NCBI RefSeq assembly: GCF_036785885.1 | Contig: NC_092329.1 | Location: 8,060,001 to 8,124,000 of the forward strand | From: Coffea arabica | Taxonomy: Eukaryota > Streptophyta > Magnoliopsida > Gentianales > Rubiaceae | Direction of reading: 5' to 3' | DNA length: 64,000 nucleotides | In this document: one piece after another, positions 23,037-37,069 of the stretch | Numbering within the stretch: position 1 is the first letter of the stretch | Layout: every line of letters begins with the position of its first letter | Notes under the pieces: model-generated | Told to the model about the DNA's origin: nothing | What the model saw: the letters and a program-made list of their open reading frames with translations, nothing else | Database searches by the model: none | Made by a program: the position numbers and the translations under genes

Positions 23037-23424
23037 TATGGCTGCAAATGAGTCGAGTTGAATCGAGTTTTGCCATAATTGAGTTGAGTTTCGACTGAAT
23101 TTCAAGCTCGAACTCGACAAGTTTTTAATGTAAAACTCGAGTTCGAACCTAGTCAAAGTTAAAAAACTAAAAAATAATTATTTTATTTTTTAAAAAAAGA
23201 ATAAAATAGTCATTTTTTGTTAATAAATAATAAAAATATTAGGAATATATATATAATTTCACTATTAAAATAAAAAATAATATATATACACTCACACACA
23301 TATAAGAGTCAGCTCGCGAGTTAACAAGCTGAATTTTTCTATACTGAACTCGAGTTCGTTAACTCAACTTAGTTGGTTTGACTTTGATATTGATGAAGCT
23401 CGATCTTGATTCATTTGCACTCTA
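23037..23424. mobile_element. Degenerate hAT-type MITE of the CTCGAG class
   Basis: The left end TATGGCTGCAAATGAGTCGA and the right end CATTTGCACTCTA are inverted partners around CTCGAG- and GAGTTCGA-like motifs and an AT-rich core. It resembles the better-preserved element at 6525-6988 but has many substitutions. No target duplication was recognised. Confidence 0.6.
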
Positions 23425-24399
23425 AACTAGCGGCGCCACTTAAACAGAGTTAACTTCGTGCAAATCTTTCAGAAAAATTATTAGAAAAATCTAGTTTATG
23501 CAGGTTACTCTATGAACTAAAGGTCCTTATAGTACACTTCAAGATTTGTGCTGTCGTAAATAGCATTTCCTGCATGTCTTTAACAAAGTGGGATCTACCT
23601 ATCTGTGTTACATATTGTGGATAACGACAAACACTTTACATGCAAGAACGAGAAAAACACTAATGTGTAACTAGTATTATGTAGCTTTTGGATATCAATA
23701 GATCGGGAAGTAGCATATTCCATAAAAAGAAGATAGGAACGTAGGACGTCAAAATTTTTTGTTCAAGTAAGTCTAAATGTAATTAACACGTACAAAGTAA
23801 TAATTGAGCTCACAATAAAGATTCTCTATCATTAATCTAGACTTGGATATGACCATGTTTCAAACCTGGATATGATTGTTTCAATAATCCAATCTTTTTC
23901 ACTTTCCCACACTGTACAAACTGGGATATGTATGTTTCAAAATCACATACCAGACCACGTTAACAGGTTATGAAAAGGAATCTGATCCAAATCTGAAAAC
24001 ATTACATAGCTTCTTAGTGTTGCTTTCCATGAAAATGGCATCTTTTTTGCTTTTCGGAACATGTTTGCGGGCAAATGCATTAGGGGCACAGAATCGGCGT
24101 TACAAAACGAAGAAAGTTAGAACCTTGCATGCTATGTCAAAAAATGGTCTACGAATTATCTTTCTTTCTTGAGTCACAACCATATAGCCTGTACGATTGT
24201 GACAAGAGTGATATATATGCAAAAGTGGCTTTGAAGATTCTTTAAGTTAGATTGGATACAAGTGATGCAGTTGCTAGAAAGTGGGAGCTTCTTTACGAAT
24301 TCAATCCTCCCCCAAGTTGAGGAAAACTCCTTTTATGGTGGCCGTATCCGAATGGAGCTGGAAAATTAATTGTTGGGTAAAAGTCAGTATCTATCAACC

Positions 24400-25073
24400 A
24401 CACGTCATTAGGGGTAGTCACAGTTCAGATTTAAATTGGATCCGAATCGGAATCAAACCGGCAATTTGTGGAATCGGATTTTGGAAATCGAAACCTGAAC
24501 CATAACCATGACTAAAGATTCAAGTTTAGGTTCAACAAAAAATTTGAACCGAAATTGGGACTGGAGTTTAGGATTCATTCAAACTATTTTAAAAAATATA
24601 TTTGGTACCTAAACCTATTTGGTTAGTTTAGTATTCAATATCAATAGTCGACACCTAATATCAGCAGTTCAAATTCTAGCCCAACAACCCAGTCCCATAA
24701 TCTATACCTCATAACTAATTTAAATTACAGACCAATTCATCCAAAACAACAATAAGACATTTTTTTTCATAAAATTTGCATCAATTTTTCTTTTTTCTTG
24801 CATATGATAATACAATAAAGTTGTTATTATTATTATTTTTACATCCATTGTCATATTTTCTTAAAATTAATTTTATAATAACAAATGTTTAAGCATAACT
24901 AAAAGAACCAAAACCGTCATTGGAATAAAATCGAAACCAAAGTCGCATTGAAATTAGAGGTTTAAGAACTGAACCCATAATTTCCTCTTTCTCTAGAAGG
25001 ATCGGTTTAGATTGCACCTTTCAGAAAAAGTCGAAACCGAGGGTTCTGAATCTGTAGCCATGTTTACATGTCA
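24400..25073. mobile_element. hAT-type MITE, GAACCG/CGGTTC motif family
   Basis: The flanks ACACGTCA (24400-24407) and ACATGTCA (25066-25073) match at 7 of 8 positions. The left end begins TTAGGGGTAGTCACAGTTCA and the inverted right end ends TTCTGAATCTGTAGCCATG plus TTT. Variants of GAACCGAAAT and GGTTC occur near both ends, around an AT-rich core. There is no coding capacity. Confidence 0.7.
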
Positions 25074-27681
25074 TTGCCTTCTTTTGGGTTAAGTGCTAGT
25101 CCTCTTCTATAACATACAATTTCAATCTAATCAATACAATATAAATATTTAATGTATAGTTACGTCTAATTGATAAATTCCCACCTATTTTTATTCTACT
25201 CGAACTTTTTGTTGTCGTCTAGATCAATTGCTTTATGCATCACATAGACAGAAATGCAAGATGTACAAAGTATGAGCTCACATGGAAAATGAGCATATAC
25301 TAGTACAATAATAGAGGACATGTAAGCTTTAGATTGGTAAAACTAATAAATCTTGAACTGTAGGTTTAGATAGCCTCTATTTTCTACTCTAAGCTTTATT
25401 AGGACCTATTCCAATCCCCAAGTGCTAGATCTAATTGTGATTGATGTCAAATCAAGACCAATTTTTCTAGCATACAAAGAGACACAACGTACAATGGGAC
25501 CAGGTCTCTAAGTGAAAACCTTTTTCTTTTTCTCTAGTCCAAGCTTTTCCTTGAAGGACTCCCACCACGGTTTTTGCAAAGCTAAAGGGGTAACTGCATG
25601 ACTAATCTAATTAAGAAAAAAAAACAAAAAGAGAGATGCAACAATATACTATTGACACCAACAAAATTTACGTGCATAAGACTCCAAGATGATATAAAAT
25701 ATTTAGAAGGATAAGGATCAGAAATACTTGCAGGCGGATGTCAAAATTGCATCTCTCCCGTCGTTAATCTGGTGAGAGACTTGTGATAAAACTCTTTCAT
25801 TTTTTTTTTTAATCTCGTGTCCAACCATATCTTTTTCTTTATTGCTTCTTTCTTTACAACTGTCCGAGTGCAAGTATCTTACCGGGCCCCGGTGTAGCTC
25901 TATATTTCTTGGCTGCATATTGCAAAATTTAAGCACGAGACTAGAGGGTTTCCTGTTGATTCCTGTTGACACTTTGACTAGAAGGACAGTCTCCGAAGTC
26001 CCAAAAACTCATCTTTCCTTGAAAATCATGGGTACCTAAAAATTCTGCAAAGCATCGATAAGCTTCAGAAAATGTTCAAGAAAAGAATTTCTACTTTTGT
26101 CAATTTCTAGCATATATTCTCCAGGGGAATATATTTAATCTGTTCATCGGTATTTTACATTTTTGTCATCACACCCCAAAAAGCACGCATTGCTGGTAGA
26201 AAAAGGAAAGTGTAGCATCACCCGTGCATGCATTTCGACACAAACCAATAATGAATTATCAGGTTGAAGAAAAGTATGAGCTTTGGACATGTAGTCCCAT
26301 CCCACCACGAGGAAGAAAGGAAGAAAGAAAAGTTTCTTATTATTAAAGGAAAAAAGAAAGAGAAAATCAAAGACCACAAGCATAATCCTTGTGCAGATTT
26401 CCACAATCATTAAAAGACACCTTACGTCCTTAAAACTTTAATCATATGTTAACATGCAGCAACTAGAGCTCTATATTAATAGTATATGTTCCATTTAAGA
26501 TCAGTCTAGTTTCTTTAGCGTCTAGTGTTGCATGGGCCATAGCTCTATAAGCTTCCTTCTTCCCTTACTTCATTTCCAAGTTTTTGTAGTTGATCAGCTA
26601 CGAAAGTTCTGATCATGCACAAGTCTGTACCCTTCTTTTTGACTAAGGAAGAATGAATGGAAAAGTTGGATTATCACCTAATAAAGATGTTCTCAAACAA
26701 AGATATATCTTCGTTACCTTTGTGCGTCTACGAATTGCGGCCCTTTTTTTCGCTGCCCCTTTTGATTTTCCAACATCCATGCATGGTTCTTTTTTACTAC
26801 AAAAAAATAAAAATAAAAAACTTTGGCTATAAAGTTTTAAGATAAGTCTGAATTGTTCCATGATATTGTAAGAGCTACTTATCAATCAATTCCGCCTTTA
26901 TGAATGATAAAGATTGAGCTCATAGGCTCGCAAGCTTTCTTTTTGAAAAAACATAAAATTCCAAAGCATGCAATATATGTATGGACTATGATCAGTTCGT
27001 CGTTTTGATTTTCGCTTAAACCTGATAATGCTATTTGACTGGGCTATGTTCTTAATTACTAATAGCTGTTCGAGCTTTTTCAAGGTTAAAAGTTGGATAG
27101 TAGTGTAATTAGATGCATGAAACACCTGTAAAATTTAGATTTCAAATTACTTTCATTCATTCAATTTCATTCATTCAAGTCTAACAGATTGACTGTCTGT
27201 GTATAAGATATTAATACCTAAAAATTGTTTTGAACTATTTTGATTTGCATTTTACTTTGTTATTGACTTATTTTAGGCTACTTATTCTAAGTTAAGTAAA
27301 ATAATTAACATTAATTTTTTTTTCTAGAGCACTTTCCATCATTAACAAATACATATATTTCAAGCTCAAACAACTTTTACCCCAAAAAAAAGTATACTTT
27401 TTTTCTTAATGGCTTTAAAAAGTTGAACAAAGAGATTAAATCCCAAGATTTTGGGGATGAATTTATCAATTCTTGAGATCATGAGTGTTGAAGGAATATT
27501 CAGAAGAATAAAAGAATTTGATATGTTTGTGGTCGACGATAATTATTTGTTTTAACCAGGTTAGTACTTAAACAATTGATGAAATTAATGATGCATGCAT
27601 CACCATATGAACATACACAATCACATTTATTGCATCCCATTCATGAAGAAACTTGTTCAAATTAACTTCACGTTTGCAACA

Positions 27682-28324
27682 CTTGAGAATAGGGGTGGCA
27701 ATGGGGCGGGAATCCCTCCCTCACCCCCCGCCCCCGGCTTGCCTCGCCCCGTTTTCTTCGCAGGGGCACCCGTGGGGTTAAAAAAAATTTATTATATAAT
27801 TTCATTATAATTAAATTTGAGCAAATAATCAAGTACTAAAATATCAACATATCACCAAATTATTATTCATTGCAACTTCACAATTGAAACTCATAAAAAT
27901 AATTAAACAAAAGTTATTTGAATACAATATAATATGATAAAACAAATATAACTAAAATAATCAAGTTTTTACTTTTGATACAAATACAATCACTAAATTA
28001 TTATTGTGTTTTTTTAGAAAAAAACGTTACTGTATTAAGTGTAGTTAGGAATTTAATATAAATGTATTAATAAATTTAGTATAAATAATTAATAATTTTT
28101 ATTAATAGATATGTATAATTAGTAGTATAATTGATAATATCATTACATATATAATTATGCACATATATATATATCTTTTTTTTCTAAACGGGTGGCGGGG
28201 CAGGGGAGTATACCCCCGTCCCCAGCCCCGTTTCTAAACGGGGGGAAAAAATTCCCCTCCGCCCCCGCCCCGGCCCCAATAGACCCCGGCGGGGCGGGTG
28301 CCTGTTGCCATCCCTACTTGAGAA
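27682..28324. mobile_element. hAT-type MITE, GGGGCGGG motif family
   Basis: The 627-bp body (27690-28316) is flanked by the perfect 8-bp duplication CTTGAGAA. The termini are TAGGGGTGGCAATGGGGCGG on the left and TTGCCATCCCTA on the right. Both ends are arrays of GGGGCGGG- or CCCCGCCCC-like motifs. The core of about 400 bp is AT-rich. The contrast in base composition is very sharp. Confidence 0.88.
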
Positions 28325-28368
28325 GCCTTGGGCATCAGTTAGCCATACCTTAATATCGTTTATGAGAT

Positions 28369-29131
28369 CTACAATAAAACCTCTATAATTTAATATTCAA
28401 TGTATTAATAATCTCTATTAAACAATATTTTTTCAGTCTTGATTTGGGCTAATGAGGTGAACAAATAATTTTGACAAAATAATAAAATAATAAAATTTTT
28501 TGAAATCCTTACATTCCATTCATGTCATAAATTAGTAATTCATTAAAAATGCATGTAATAATTTTCCCAAAAGATGAGTCTACTACTGATTTATGAACAC
28601 CTTTTTAGATAAAAAGTCGTAGTCTAACAGTGACATAGGTAAGAGGACAGTAGTTGACCATAGTTTAACAATGAAATATGTAGGAAGACTTTGAGTTAAT
28701 TTATTATAAGAAAACTTTCTTATCATTTATATACACAATAAAGTTAATCTAATTCCTTATAGACATTTAATAAAATAGAATTGGACATCTATGATGTAGT
28801 ATTTCTAAATCTTTTTTACCTCTTGATAATAGAAAAATGATATTAGTTATATATACATTGAAGACATTAATATAATTAAATTATACTTGCAAATCAAGTA
28901 GATATGGATTGTTTTATATTTCTTAGGCTTTTAGCCTCCTTTTACTATTAGAATAATTCATATTTTTATAAATTAAAATAAAGCCTTAGTTGATGAAATG
29001 AGTATTTTTTTGAAATATAAGTACATTCAATAAATTAAAAAATTATTAATTTATTGATTAAATAATACTTCTTTAAATTAATAGAATTTATACTGTCCCA
29101 AATTTATTAATTTATAGAGATTTTACTGTAG
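28369..29131. mobile_element. AT-rich MITE with CTCTATAA-type terminal inverted repeats
   Basis: The left end CTACAATAAAACCTCTATAA is mirrored by the right end, which reads CTACAGTAAAATCTCTATAA on the minus strand. Further CTATAA/TTAATA-like sequence continues inward on both sides. The interior is non-coding. No target duplication was clear. Confidence 0.7.
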
Positions 29132-29347
29132 TAGTTTTCTTTTGTGTAATTTTTGCCCTTTTGGTTTTTTGGTTGGCATTTCTGTCCCGGAACCCCATTG
29201 TACTGGGCTCTATTGGGCCTAATTAAAACACATCAGAATGTGAAGCGTACAAACTTACACCTGAATGAGGGTCGAATTGTCAAAATGCAAGATTCGCTTT
29301 TGATTGAAAACCGGAGTTTGCATCCTGATCTTAAAATGCCCATCTAA

Positions 29348-29355
29348 CCAACGGT
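29348..29355 (+). promoter_or_regulatory. MSA-core-like motif upstream of the kinesin
   Basis: CCAACGGT holds the AACGG core of the mitosis-specific activator element bound by three-repeat MYB factors. It lies about 300 bp before the kinesin start codon. Flanking positions match the full consensus only in part, so this is a weak candidate. Confidence 0.25.
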
Positions 29356-29657
29356 GCACCCAGAGCTGATTGGACAGAAAGGTTAGCCCAACATCCTAAG
29401 ATTCCTCTTAACTTTTCGTTTGGGTCACACCCTTCTGCTTCTAGCAAAGAGCCCAATAATTAAAGGGGCCCAAAGGTAGGGGCATTTCTGTAAACTTATT
29501 CCATTTTCAAATCACAAACGTCTCTCAGAACAGCCCGCCTATACAAAATCAAGACCTTACCTTAGATCCGTATGTGTATGTGTGTGTATCTGTAGTCAGT
29601 ATCACACCCTAAGTGTGTGCATTAGTGTGTGAGACAGAGAAAGAGCTGAGAGAGATA

Positions 29658-32600
29658 ATGGAGAAAATCTGTGTAGCAGTAAGAGTAAGACCCGCGGTGG
29701 ATGACGAAGGCTCTAATGGAAGTGGAACATTCTGGAAGGTTGAAGATAATCGCATTTCACTTCACCGAGCTCTAGGCACCCCAATCTCTGGACTTTCCTA
29801 CGCTTTTGGTAATTTTTTTGGTTGTGGAAGCCATATTGGGAATTTATTTGTTGGTTTGTATTTTGTTATTTTCGGGAGGAATGATTATTTTGATTTTGAA
29901 TTTGCAGATCATGTGTTCGATGGGGGCTGCACGAATTCTACGGTTTATGAGCTTTTGACTAAGGACATTATTCACGCTGCTGTCGAGGGTTTTAATGGTG
30001 ATTTTTCTATTTTATTTGGAAAATTTTTGGATTTTTCTTTTAATTGAATTAATTTCTTGAGCTACAAATCTAGTTTGAGTTGAATTAAGTCAAAATTGTC
30101 AACCAGTAAGAAAATTACACCATTTTTTTAAAAGCTATCTTAGGAAAATATAGAGATATAAGTTCTGGATAGCGGATAATGAGCTCTACTGTGGAAAATA
30201 CACACCCTGACGAGGTAATTTTGTATACCATAGGAACTGCATTTGCATATGGACAGACTAGTAGTGGCAAAACGTATACGATGAATGGTTCTGAAGATGA
30301 TCCTGGAATTATCCACCGAGCTGTCAAAGATATATTCGTGAAGATCAGGATGGTAGTCACATCATTTTCTTTTTTTGGCCTTTTTTGTTTCGAATACCTA
30401 ATTTATTAGTGCTAGGACTTCAAATTTACTAGATTTTCTTCATTAATATTTGCAGACAACTGATAGAGAGTTTCTGATACGAGTTTCATACATGGAAATC
30501 TATAATGAGGACATTAATGACCTGTTTGCTGTGGAGAATCAGAAACTGCAAATTCATGAGAGTTTAGAGGTGAGCGATGTGATGAGATTACTTTTGGTGG
30601 TCCTGCTTAGGAGTTTGTATAATAACAATGATATTTATTGGATTTCAGCGTGGTGTTTTTGTTGCGGGCCTTAGGGAGGAAATTGTAAATAGCGCTGAGC
30701 AAGTGCTCGAGCTTATACAGCATGGAGAAGGTTTGACCAATAATGTTGGAGAAAAAGTATTTTCCCCCCTGTTGAGTTCTTCAACTGCTCTCACATTTTA
30801 CAATGTTTTGTGCAGTAAATAGGCACTTTGGTGAGACCAATATGAACGTCCGAAGTAGTAGATCTCACACTATCTTCAGAATGGTGTGTTGTCAGCTTCC
30901 TGGAATGCTTCAAGGACCTATTATTACATTTTTACCTTTCACAAAATTCATATTCAATTATGCCATTTTTGTGACCCAGGTAATTGAAAGCAAAAGAAAG
31001 GACACAGGTTCTGGTGATAATTCAAGCTCTGATGATGCCATCCGTGTCTCTGTCTTGGTTTGTGCATTCTCTGACCTTCAGAACTCAATAGTCGTCTTGT
31101 CGTACCTTTGAAATTTTTGTCAGGAAAACTCTTTAAAGGAGTAAAGGACGACATACCATATTGCCTAATAAACATGAGATCTTCTGTTCTTCAAATGGAT
31201 CTTTCCCTACACGCCCTATTTGTAGAATCTGCTGTCTCTAGGGGAAAATTGTTGCTAAGATGTGAAACAGTCTTTCTTCATTTTCTCTTAATTCAGTCAT
31301 TACAGCATTTAATTTGAGGAAATTCTTAAAAGCATTTCTTTTTGCTCTTGACCCCAGAATTTAGTGGATTTAGCTGGCTCTGAGAGAATAGCTAAAACAG
31401 GAGCTGGTGGAGTTCGTTTAAAGGAAGGAAAGCACATAAACAAGAGCTTAATGGTTCTTGGTAATGTGATCAACAAATTAAGTGAAGGTGGAAAGCAAAG
31501 GTACTGATATTCTTCTGCAGGTGATTATTTATCTTGCAACTGAATGATCAACTTACCTGACATCTCCTTATGTAGGGGACACATTCCTTATCGTGATAGT
31601 AAGCTCACACGCATACTTCAACCTGCACTTGGTGGAAATGCTAAAACTTCAATTATTTGTACTGTTGCACCAGAAGAGGTAAAGAAAAAAGTTTTGTTTT
31701 CTTTGAAATTTTCAAGAATTGAAGGTTAATTTCTGATGGAATGTGTATGTGATATGGTTAGATTCATATTGAGGAAACAAAGGGAACACTTCAGTTTGCC
31801 AGTAGAGCTAAACGCATTACCAACTGTGTTCAAGTAAATGAGGTATGTTTACTCCACCATATAACATGTACTTGGCTTTTGACCTCCCCTACAAGTTTAC
31901 TTATCTCAAAATTTGGGGGATTCAGACTGACTTGCCTTCAGTGGCCACTGATTTGTTTTGAGCAATTAGTTGATCAGAGTGAAATCAGACTGGTTTAGTG
32001 ATGCTTAAGGAGTCTTATTAACAGAGTGATGCTCTTATTATGTCTGTTTGGTTGTCTTTTGTGGTACAATTTATTGGAACTGGAAGAAGTGGTTAAGAAG
32101 ATTATACATTTCTATTTGAAAAGATGATTGTCCTAATTAATGCCATGCTTTTTTTGTCTATAATTTTGTGAGCTAATTAAAGGTGGATTGGATGTAGATA
32201 TTGACAGATGCAGCATTATTGAAGAGACAAAAGATTGAGATAGAAGAACTACGCATGAAACTTCAGGTGGTAATAATTAATTTTGACCTGAATCCATATG
32301 AATGAGACCCAAATACATCTCATTTACTGTAAAATACTCTTTCCAGGGATCTCGGGCTGAGGTGCTGGAGCAAGAGATTTTGAAACTGCGGAATGACATG
32401 TTGAAGGTAATTCATCTCCTTAATATGTCTGGCACTAATCTTCTCTTGGCTTGATATGCTTTCTCATTGTCCATATGTGCAGTATGAGTTAGAGCACGAG
32501 AAGCTTGCCATGGAATTGGAAGAGGAGAGAAGAACGCATAAAGAACGGGAACAATGTATCCGGGATCAACAGATGAAAATTGATAATCTTAGCAGTCTTG

Positions 32601-35600
32601 TAACATTCTCAGGTCCTGACCAGGTAGAAGCTTTTGATGCCACAGTTTTCCTCTTTTTTTTCTTTTCATGCTTTTGTTTTCAAATTCATCATTTTAGTGT
32701 CATTCTCTGCCTTGTAGGTTGAGAAATTGTTGATTGACTAAGTTTGTCTTGGAGCGGCTATATAATTTTCTTCTTTTTGGTTTCACCTCCTCTTTTTGAC
32801 AACATGATGTTCTATTCTTCTTACTACTGATAATTCTAATAGTATGTTCATTGGAGCAGTGGTGAATTCCATGCATCCACCATCTGCTTTCAATTTGTTG
32901 CTATTTTTAATACTGCTAGAATGGGAATCTTCAATACACTGATAAAATGACAACCATTTACTTCATTTCAGTAGCATCATATGTATGACATTTGGATGTC
33001 TGTCATTGTCGTCTTGCTGTAGTTGTTGATATTCTTATTGGCAAACTTTTGCTTCTTGTGGTGGGAAACACCTGATAACAACATCAAAGCGCGAAATAAA
33101 TAGATGATTTCTCCATCTTGATAAATGATTTTGTATGCTTCTCCTGTCTCAAGAAACATCTTATAACGTTTGATGCACAAGAAATGACTCAGAAATTACT
33201 TAGTATCTCCATTTCTTTTAAAATTTTCTCACATGTTATTTCTGTAATGGTTGGTTATATTTTACTGGATCTCTTGTGTGCTTGAGTCTAGAGTGGCTAC
33301 TAGAGATTTTGATTTCTTTTGTTTGATCCAGGAATGTTTCAGAGCAAGTCTGAAGGAGGAAAGTAGTGACAGCAATAGCATGTGCAAAGAGGATGCTTTT
33401 AGTACACCATGCTTTAAGGCAATTCCCAATGCCTTTGTTGCTAGGCGGTCACATTACTCTAACCAACCTGAGTGCAGCCCTCTTCCAGATACACTCATTG
33501 ATTTTGCTGATGAAGACACATGGATGAGAATGAACAAAGGCTATATTGCTGATCTTGATGCAGTTCAAATGACTCCTGCAAGAAAAGTTCTGTCATTTCC
33601 ACCGGGAAATGTAACCTTCCTGATCCTTACTTGGTTGCATTTTTTCTTTGGCTTTCTCTCATGTGAAAGTATCCATTAGTGGATTTAGTTTCTGTGTGAG
33701 CTATAGGCACTTGGTTATATGACAAGAGAACATGCTAACCTTTTGAAGGGAAAGACTAGGCTTCTTTCCCAACACTCAAAGGTCAAAAGATGTTAATCAA
33801 CAAAGATAAAGAAAGAGGGAACTTTGTGATTAGCACTTGAATGTTTATAAAACAGATTTAACTTCTCAATTTCCTAAAGCATTTGCAATGACTGAGTATA
33901 AAATACCAAGTGCAGCAATAAAGCCTGGTGCATCTACTTTTTAGCTTAACTAAAACCTACCTAATAATTCTTGGATTGGCAATACTAACCCTATTCTTCT
34001 GTTAGCTCTATTGAGTTCGTATGGGTGGTAACTTTTCAATTGCGTTGTCCTCTACCATCTCATTCTAACCTCTTTTTCGAATATTTTGGTCAACCATTCT
34101 TATCATCCCAATTTTCCAGACTGGTGCATATCTTAAATTTACTAAAATGTGTACAGCATCTTGCCCTTAGACCTTTCAGTGGTTCTGTCTTTACCATCTT
34201 AGCAGTAATTGTTTCTCATCTTAATTTTATTCAAAAGGTAAATAAAAAAGATAGATGATGTTCTGGTTCAGTTACTTTGAATTCTTGGCAACATCTGACA
34301 TTTTTCCTTTCTATCAAGAATTTTGTTTTGCAAAGAAGTAGTTATCTCAAGTAGGAATAATTTGTGAATGTAATACCTCGTTAATGCTTCAGTTTTTATT
34401 TATGTACAGTCTGTGCCTATGCAAATATCTGTATTTTTTGGTTGACCATTATCATGTACCAGGATACATCTTCGGAGGATTTCAAGCAACAGATCCAGAA
34501 TCTCCAAAGACAACTTACCCTTGTTTCAGAAGAAAGAGAAACACTAAAGGTCAGTAAGCTTCTATATGATTGTCTTCTCATTTGTGAGATTTATCTATCG
34601 CATTTCCCTACTATTTTCTCGTGAATTATCAGACATTTGAACAAACAATAAGAGTCAGAAAATATCTAGATTCATAACTAATTGTAAAATTTAACTAACG
34701 GAAATTTCTGCACAAATTTTAGGAAATTACAAGCATGGATTGTCGGTGAGCTTAATAGCTTACTAGGGAAGATTTTACCCCCTGAATCATAATATGAATT
34801 TATCCATCTGTCAATAGTATATGTTGGATAAAACTTAGCTAACTATAAAGTGGAATTTCTTGGTTATGTTACGATATTACTACAGCTTAATGGCTGACTT
34901 CATAATATTTGAACTAATTTTGTCAGCATGGTACTTTTGCATGGAATGATAACAAAATCTTCAATGTGTTGTAGTGTAATACAGAGTGGAATAGTGAGGA
35001 GTTGTGTAGATACTTGTGCTACGAAACCTACATGCTTGAACATATTGTCCAGATGATGATTTGATGTGAAGTTAGGACACTGATTAATTGAAAGCAATTC
35101 TAAAGCAAGTTAAAAAATAATTGTCCACACATGAGAAGCAGTCCGATTATATCTTCAACAGTGTCATGATTAAACTTTCATTTTTGGTTATCCCTGGTTT
35201 GGCAAGCACCTTATCCTAGAATGTCAAATCCAAGATAAATTTTTTCACAATTTATGTACGAGCAGTCCTTTTGTTCGTGCATTTTTCATCTTATGCATTG
35301 ATGTGATATCTACAGAGACAGCGTGCAGAACAAGTATCATTGAACTACCAGTTAACAAGAGAATTATGCGGATTACAGAATGAAGTGTTGGAAATACAGG
35401 AGATTCCTCAAAGGTTGTGTGAATCTGTTATAAATTGCAAAGATGTATATAAGGATGTTTTATCTGTTTTACAGGTAAGCTCCCTGTGTGCAATGCTACT
35501 AGTTGTCACGTATGAATTTTGTAGCTTAAGAAAGTTCCCTAATGGTAAATACTATTCTTCCCCTGTGAACAGACTTTTGTTGCTGATGAGAAATCTCCTA

Positions 35601-37069
35601 CTGCAAAGTTACTCTCTAGCACAAGAGACATCGGTATTTGTCTTTTTTCAACTTTGGAGTCTCACTTTTCAATGACTGCAGATGGTAATAGACTCTCCAC
35701 GGCTGATAATTCTTTACTCCAAGAGCAATGCAACCTCCTTTGTGAGAGATTGCTTAGCACAATCTCATCCCTGGTTCTATATGATGCACCAATTCTCAAG
35801 CAAGAGAACAGCAGAAGTCCACCATACAACTGCAAATATAAGGTAGCTGCCTGGTTACCGATATCACATCTTAACTTGCCAATTTTCTTTGTGTTTTTCA
35901 TATTGACTATAGGTTGCTGTCTCTGCTCTTTTTGGAGTAATTAATTGTAACCATTTTCCCATTTGAATTCCGTGGATGTTTGTTATTTGCTATTGCAAAT
36001 TAGTCTTGAGGAATGAGACATACCCAAAAACGGTATTTAAGCTTTTTGGTTCACATTGTTCGAGGATTGCTTATGGTGATGCTATCCTCCTCTTCTGAAG
36101 TTTGCGTTCATGTTCAATTGTCCACTTTAAGATAAAGATGAATACCAGTGAAAGCCCTCACTTCACTCTCCTCTACATGGATGTTTCCTTTCACATTTCT
36201 CTTTTAACTAACATCTTTCTTGTGCATTGTTTGTGCTGTACGTGATTTTCTTTGTAGACATTTGTGACTAACCAAATATAATTGTATTCTGTTTCTATTT
36301 CTGTTGCCTATAGAATAAACAATCTTGGTAATAGCATGATTCCTCCAATCTTTCAAATTAATTTGGTAATTTTGTTGTGCTTGTCATTGAAATATTGACT
36401 GTTTTATGAAAATGTTGCATGAGAACAAGAAAGTTAGACTTTGAAGGTTATGGCGCTATTTTATTGCAGTATATACACAAACAAAAGATAGAAATGTATG
36501 TTCTGTTAGTACTCTAGCTGGACAGTACAATAAAGGTTTCCCTATAAAGGACATAGGTCTGAACTCCTTTCTTAGCTAGACATTTGGAAAGTTGTGAATA
36601 TCCTCTTACTTAGGGCTGATTTCTCAATTTTATCAAGGGCTTGGGAGAAGAAATTGCTTCTTGGAAAAGGATACAGGATAATGAAGTTGAAGCAATTAAG
36701 CAAAAGTACATGGACTTGAAGAAAGAGTTGAACACTAGTAACCAGCATCTTGAGGTTTCTAAAGATAGGTATCAGATCCTTGAGAGAGAGTTCCATCTTT
36801 TGAAAGGAGAGAAAGATGCTTTGCTAGTAAGCGTCTCCAACTCATCTCAAACTCTTGCACTGGTTACTGACCAAAAAGAGAAGGCTTTGCAGGATTTGAG
36901 AATTGAAGCACAGAGGAGGAAAGATCTTGAAGAACAGATCAAAAAGTTTAATACAGCTTTTTCCTATCGGCAGAAATCGCTTGTGTCTTTCCAAAGTGAC
37001 TTCAAATCTATCATTGATAACTTGAAGGCACAGAATCCAGTTTCATTATCCAAAGCTCATGGATCTTGA
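29658..37069 (+). CDS. KIN7N: Kinesin-7 (CENP-E-like) motor, KIN-7N type
   Basis: Microtubule motor with an N-terminal kinesin head, placed in the CENP-E-related kinesin-7 family. Exons: 29658-29808, 29908-29997, 30234-30352, 30456-30569, 30649-30730, 30816-30883, 30980-31057, 31358-31500, 31576-31678, 31762-31842, 32198-32266, 32347-32406, 32483-32623, 33332-33610, 34463-34549, 35316-35474, 35573-35842, 36638-37069; the total is 841 aa. The P-loop GQTSSGKT is at 87-94, switch I NVRSSRSH at 196-203, switch II DLAGSE at 238-243, and the motor ends near [18 protein letters not shown] coiled coil follows (EIEELRMKL onwards). Exon 14 encodes an acidic, Ser-rich linker, and exons 15-18 encode more coiled coil. 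All catalytic motifs are intact. The length fits the short plant members of this family (about 820 aa in Arabidopsis). The role is inferred from family: spindle or phragmoplast microtubules, with cell-cycle-controlled expression. The short frames inside introns are shadows. Confidence 0.93.

Larger units (their letters stand above)
22004..29657. other. Repeat-rich intergenic region
   Basis: No gene is supportable. It contains a compound microsatellite, hAT-type MITEs at 23037-23424 (decayed), 24400-25073 and 27682-28324, and an AT-rich MITE at 28369-29131. From 25.1 to 27.6 kb I see only AT-rich sequence with short unsupported frames. The last 500 bp is the promoter and leader of the kinesin gene. 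Confidence 0.6.

Noticed and set aside
29613-31729. Series of short open frames across the kinesin motor
   Set aside because: They are exons read through into introns. The spliced chain explains all of the conserved motor motifs in one frame.
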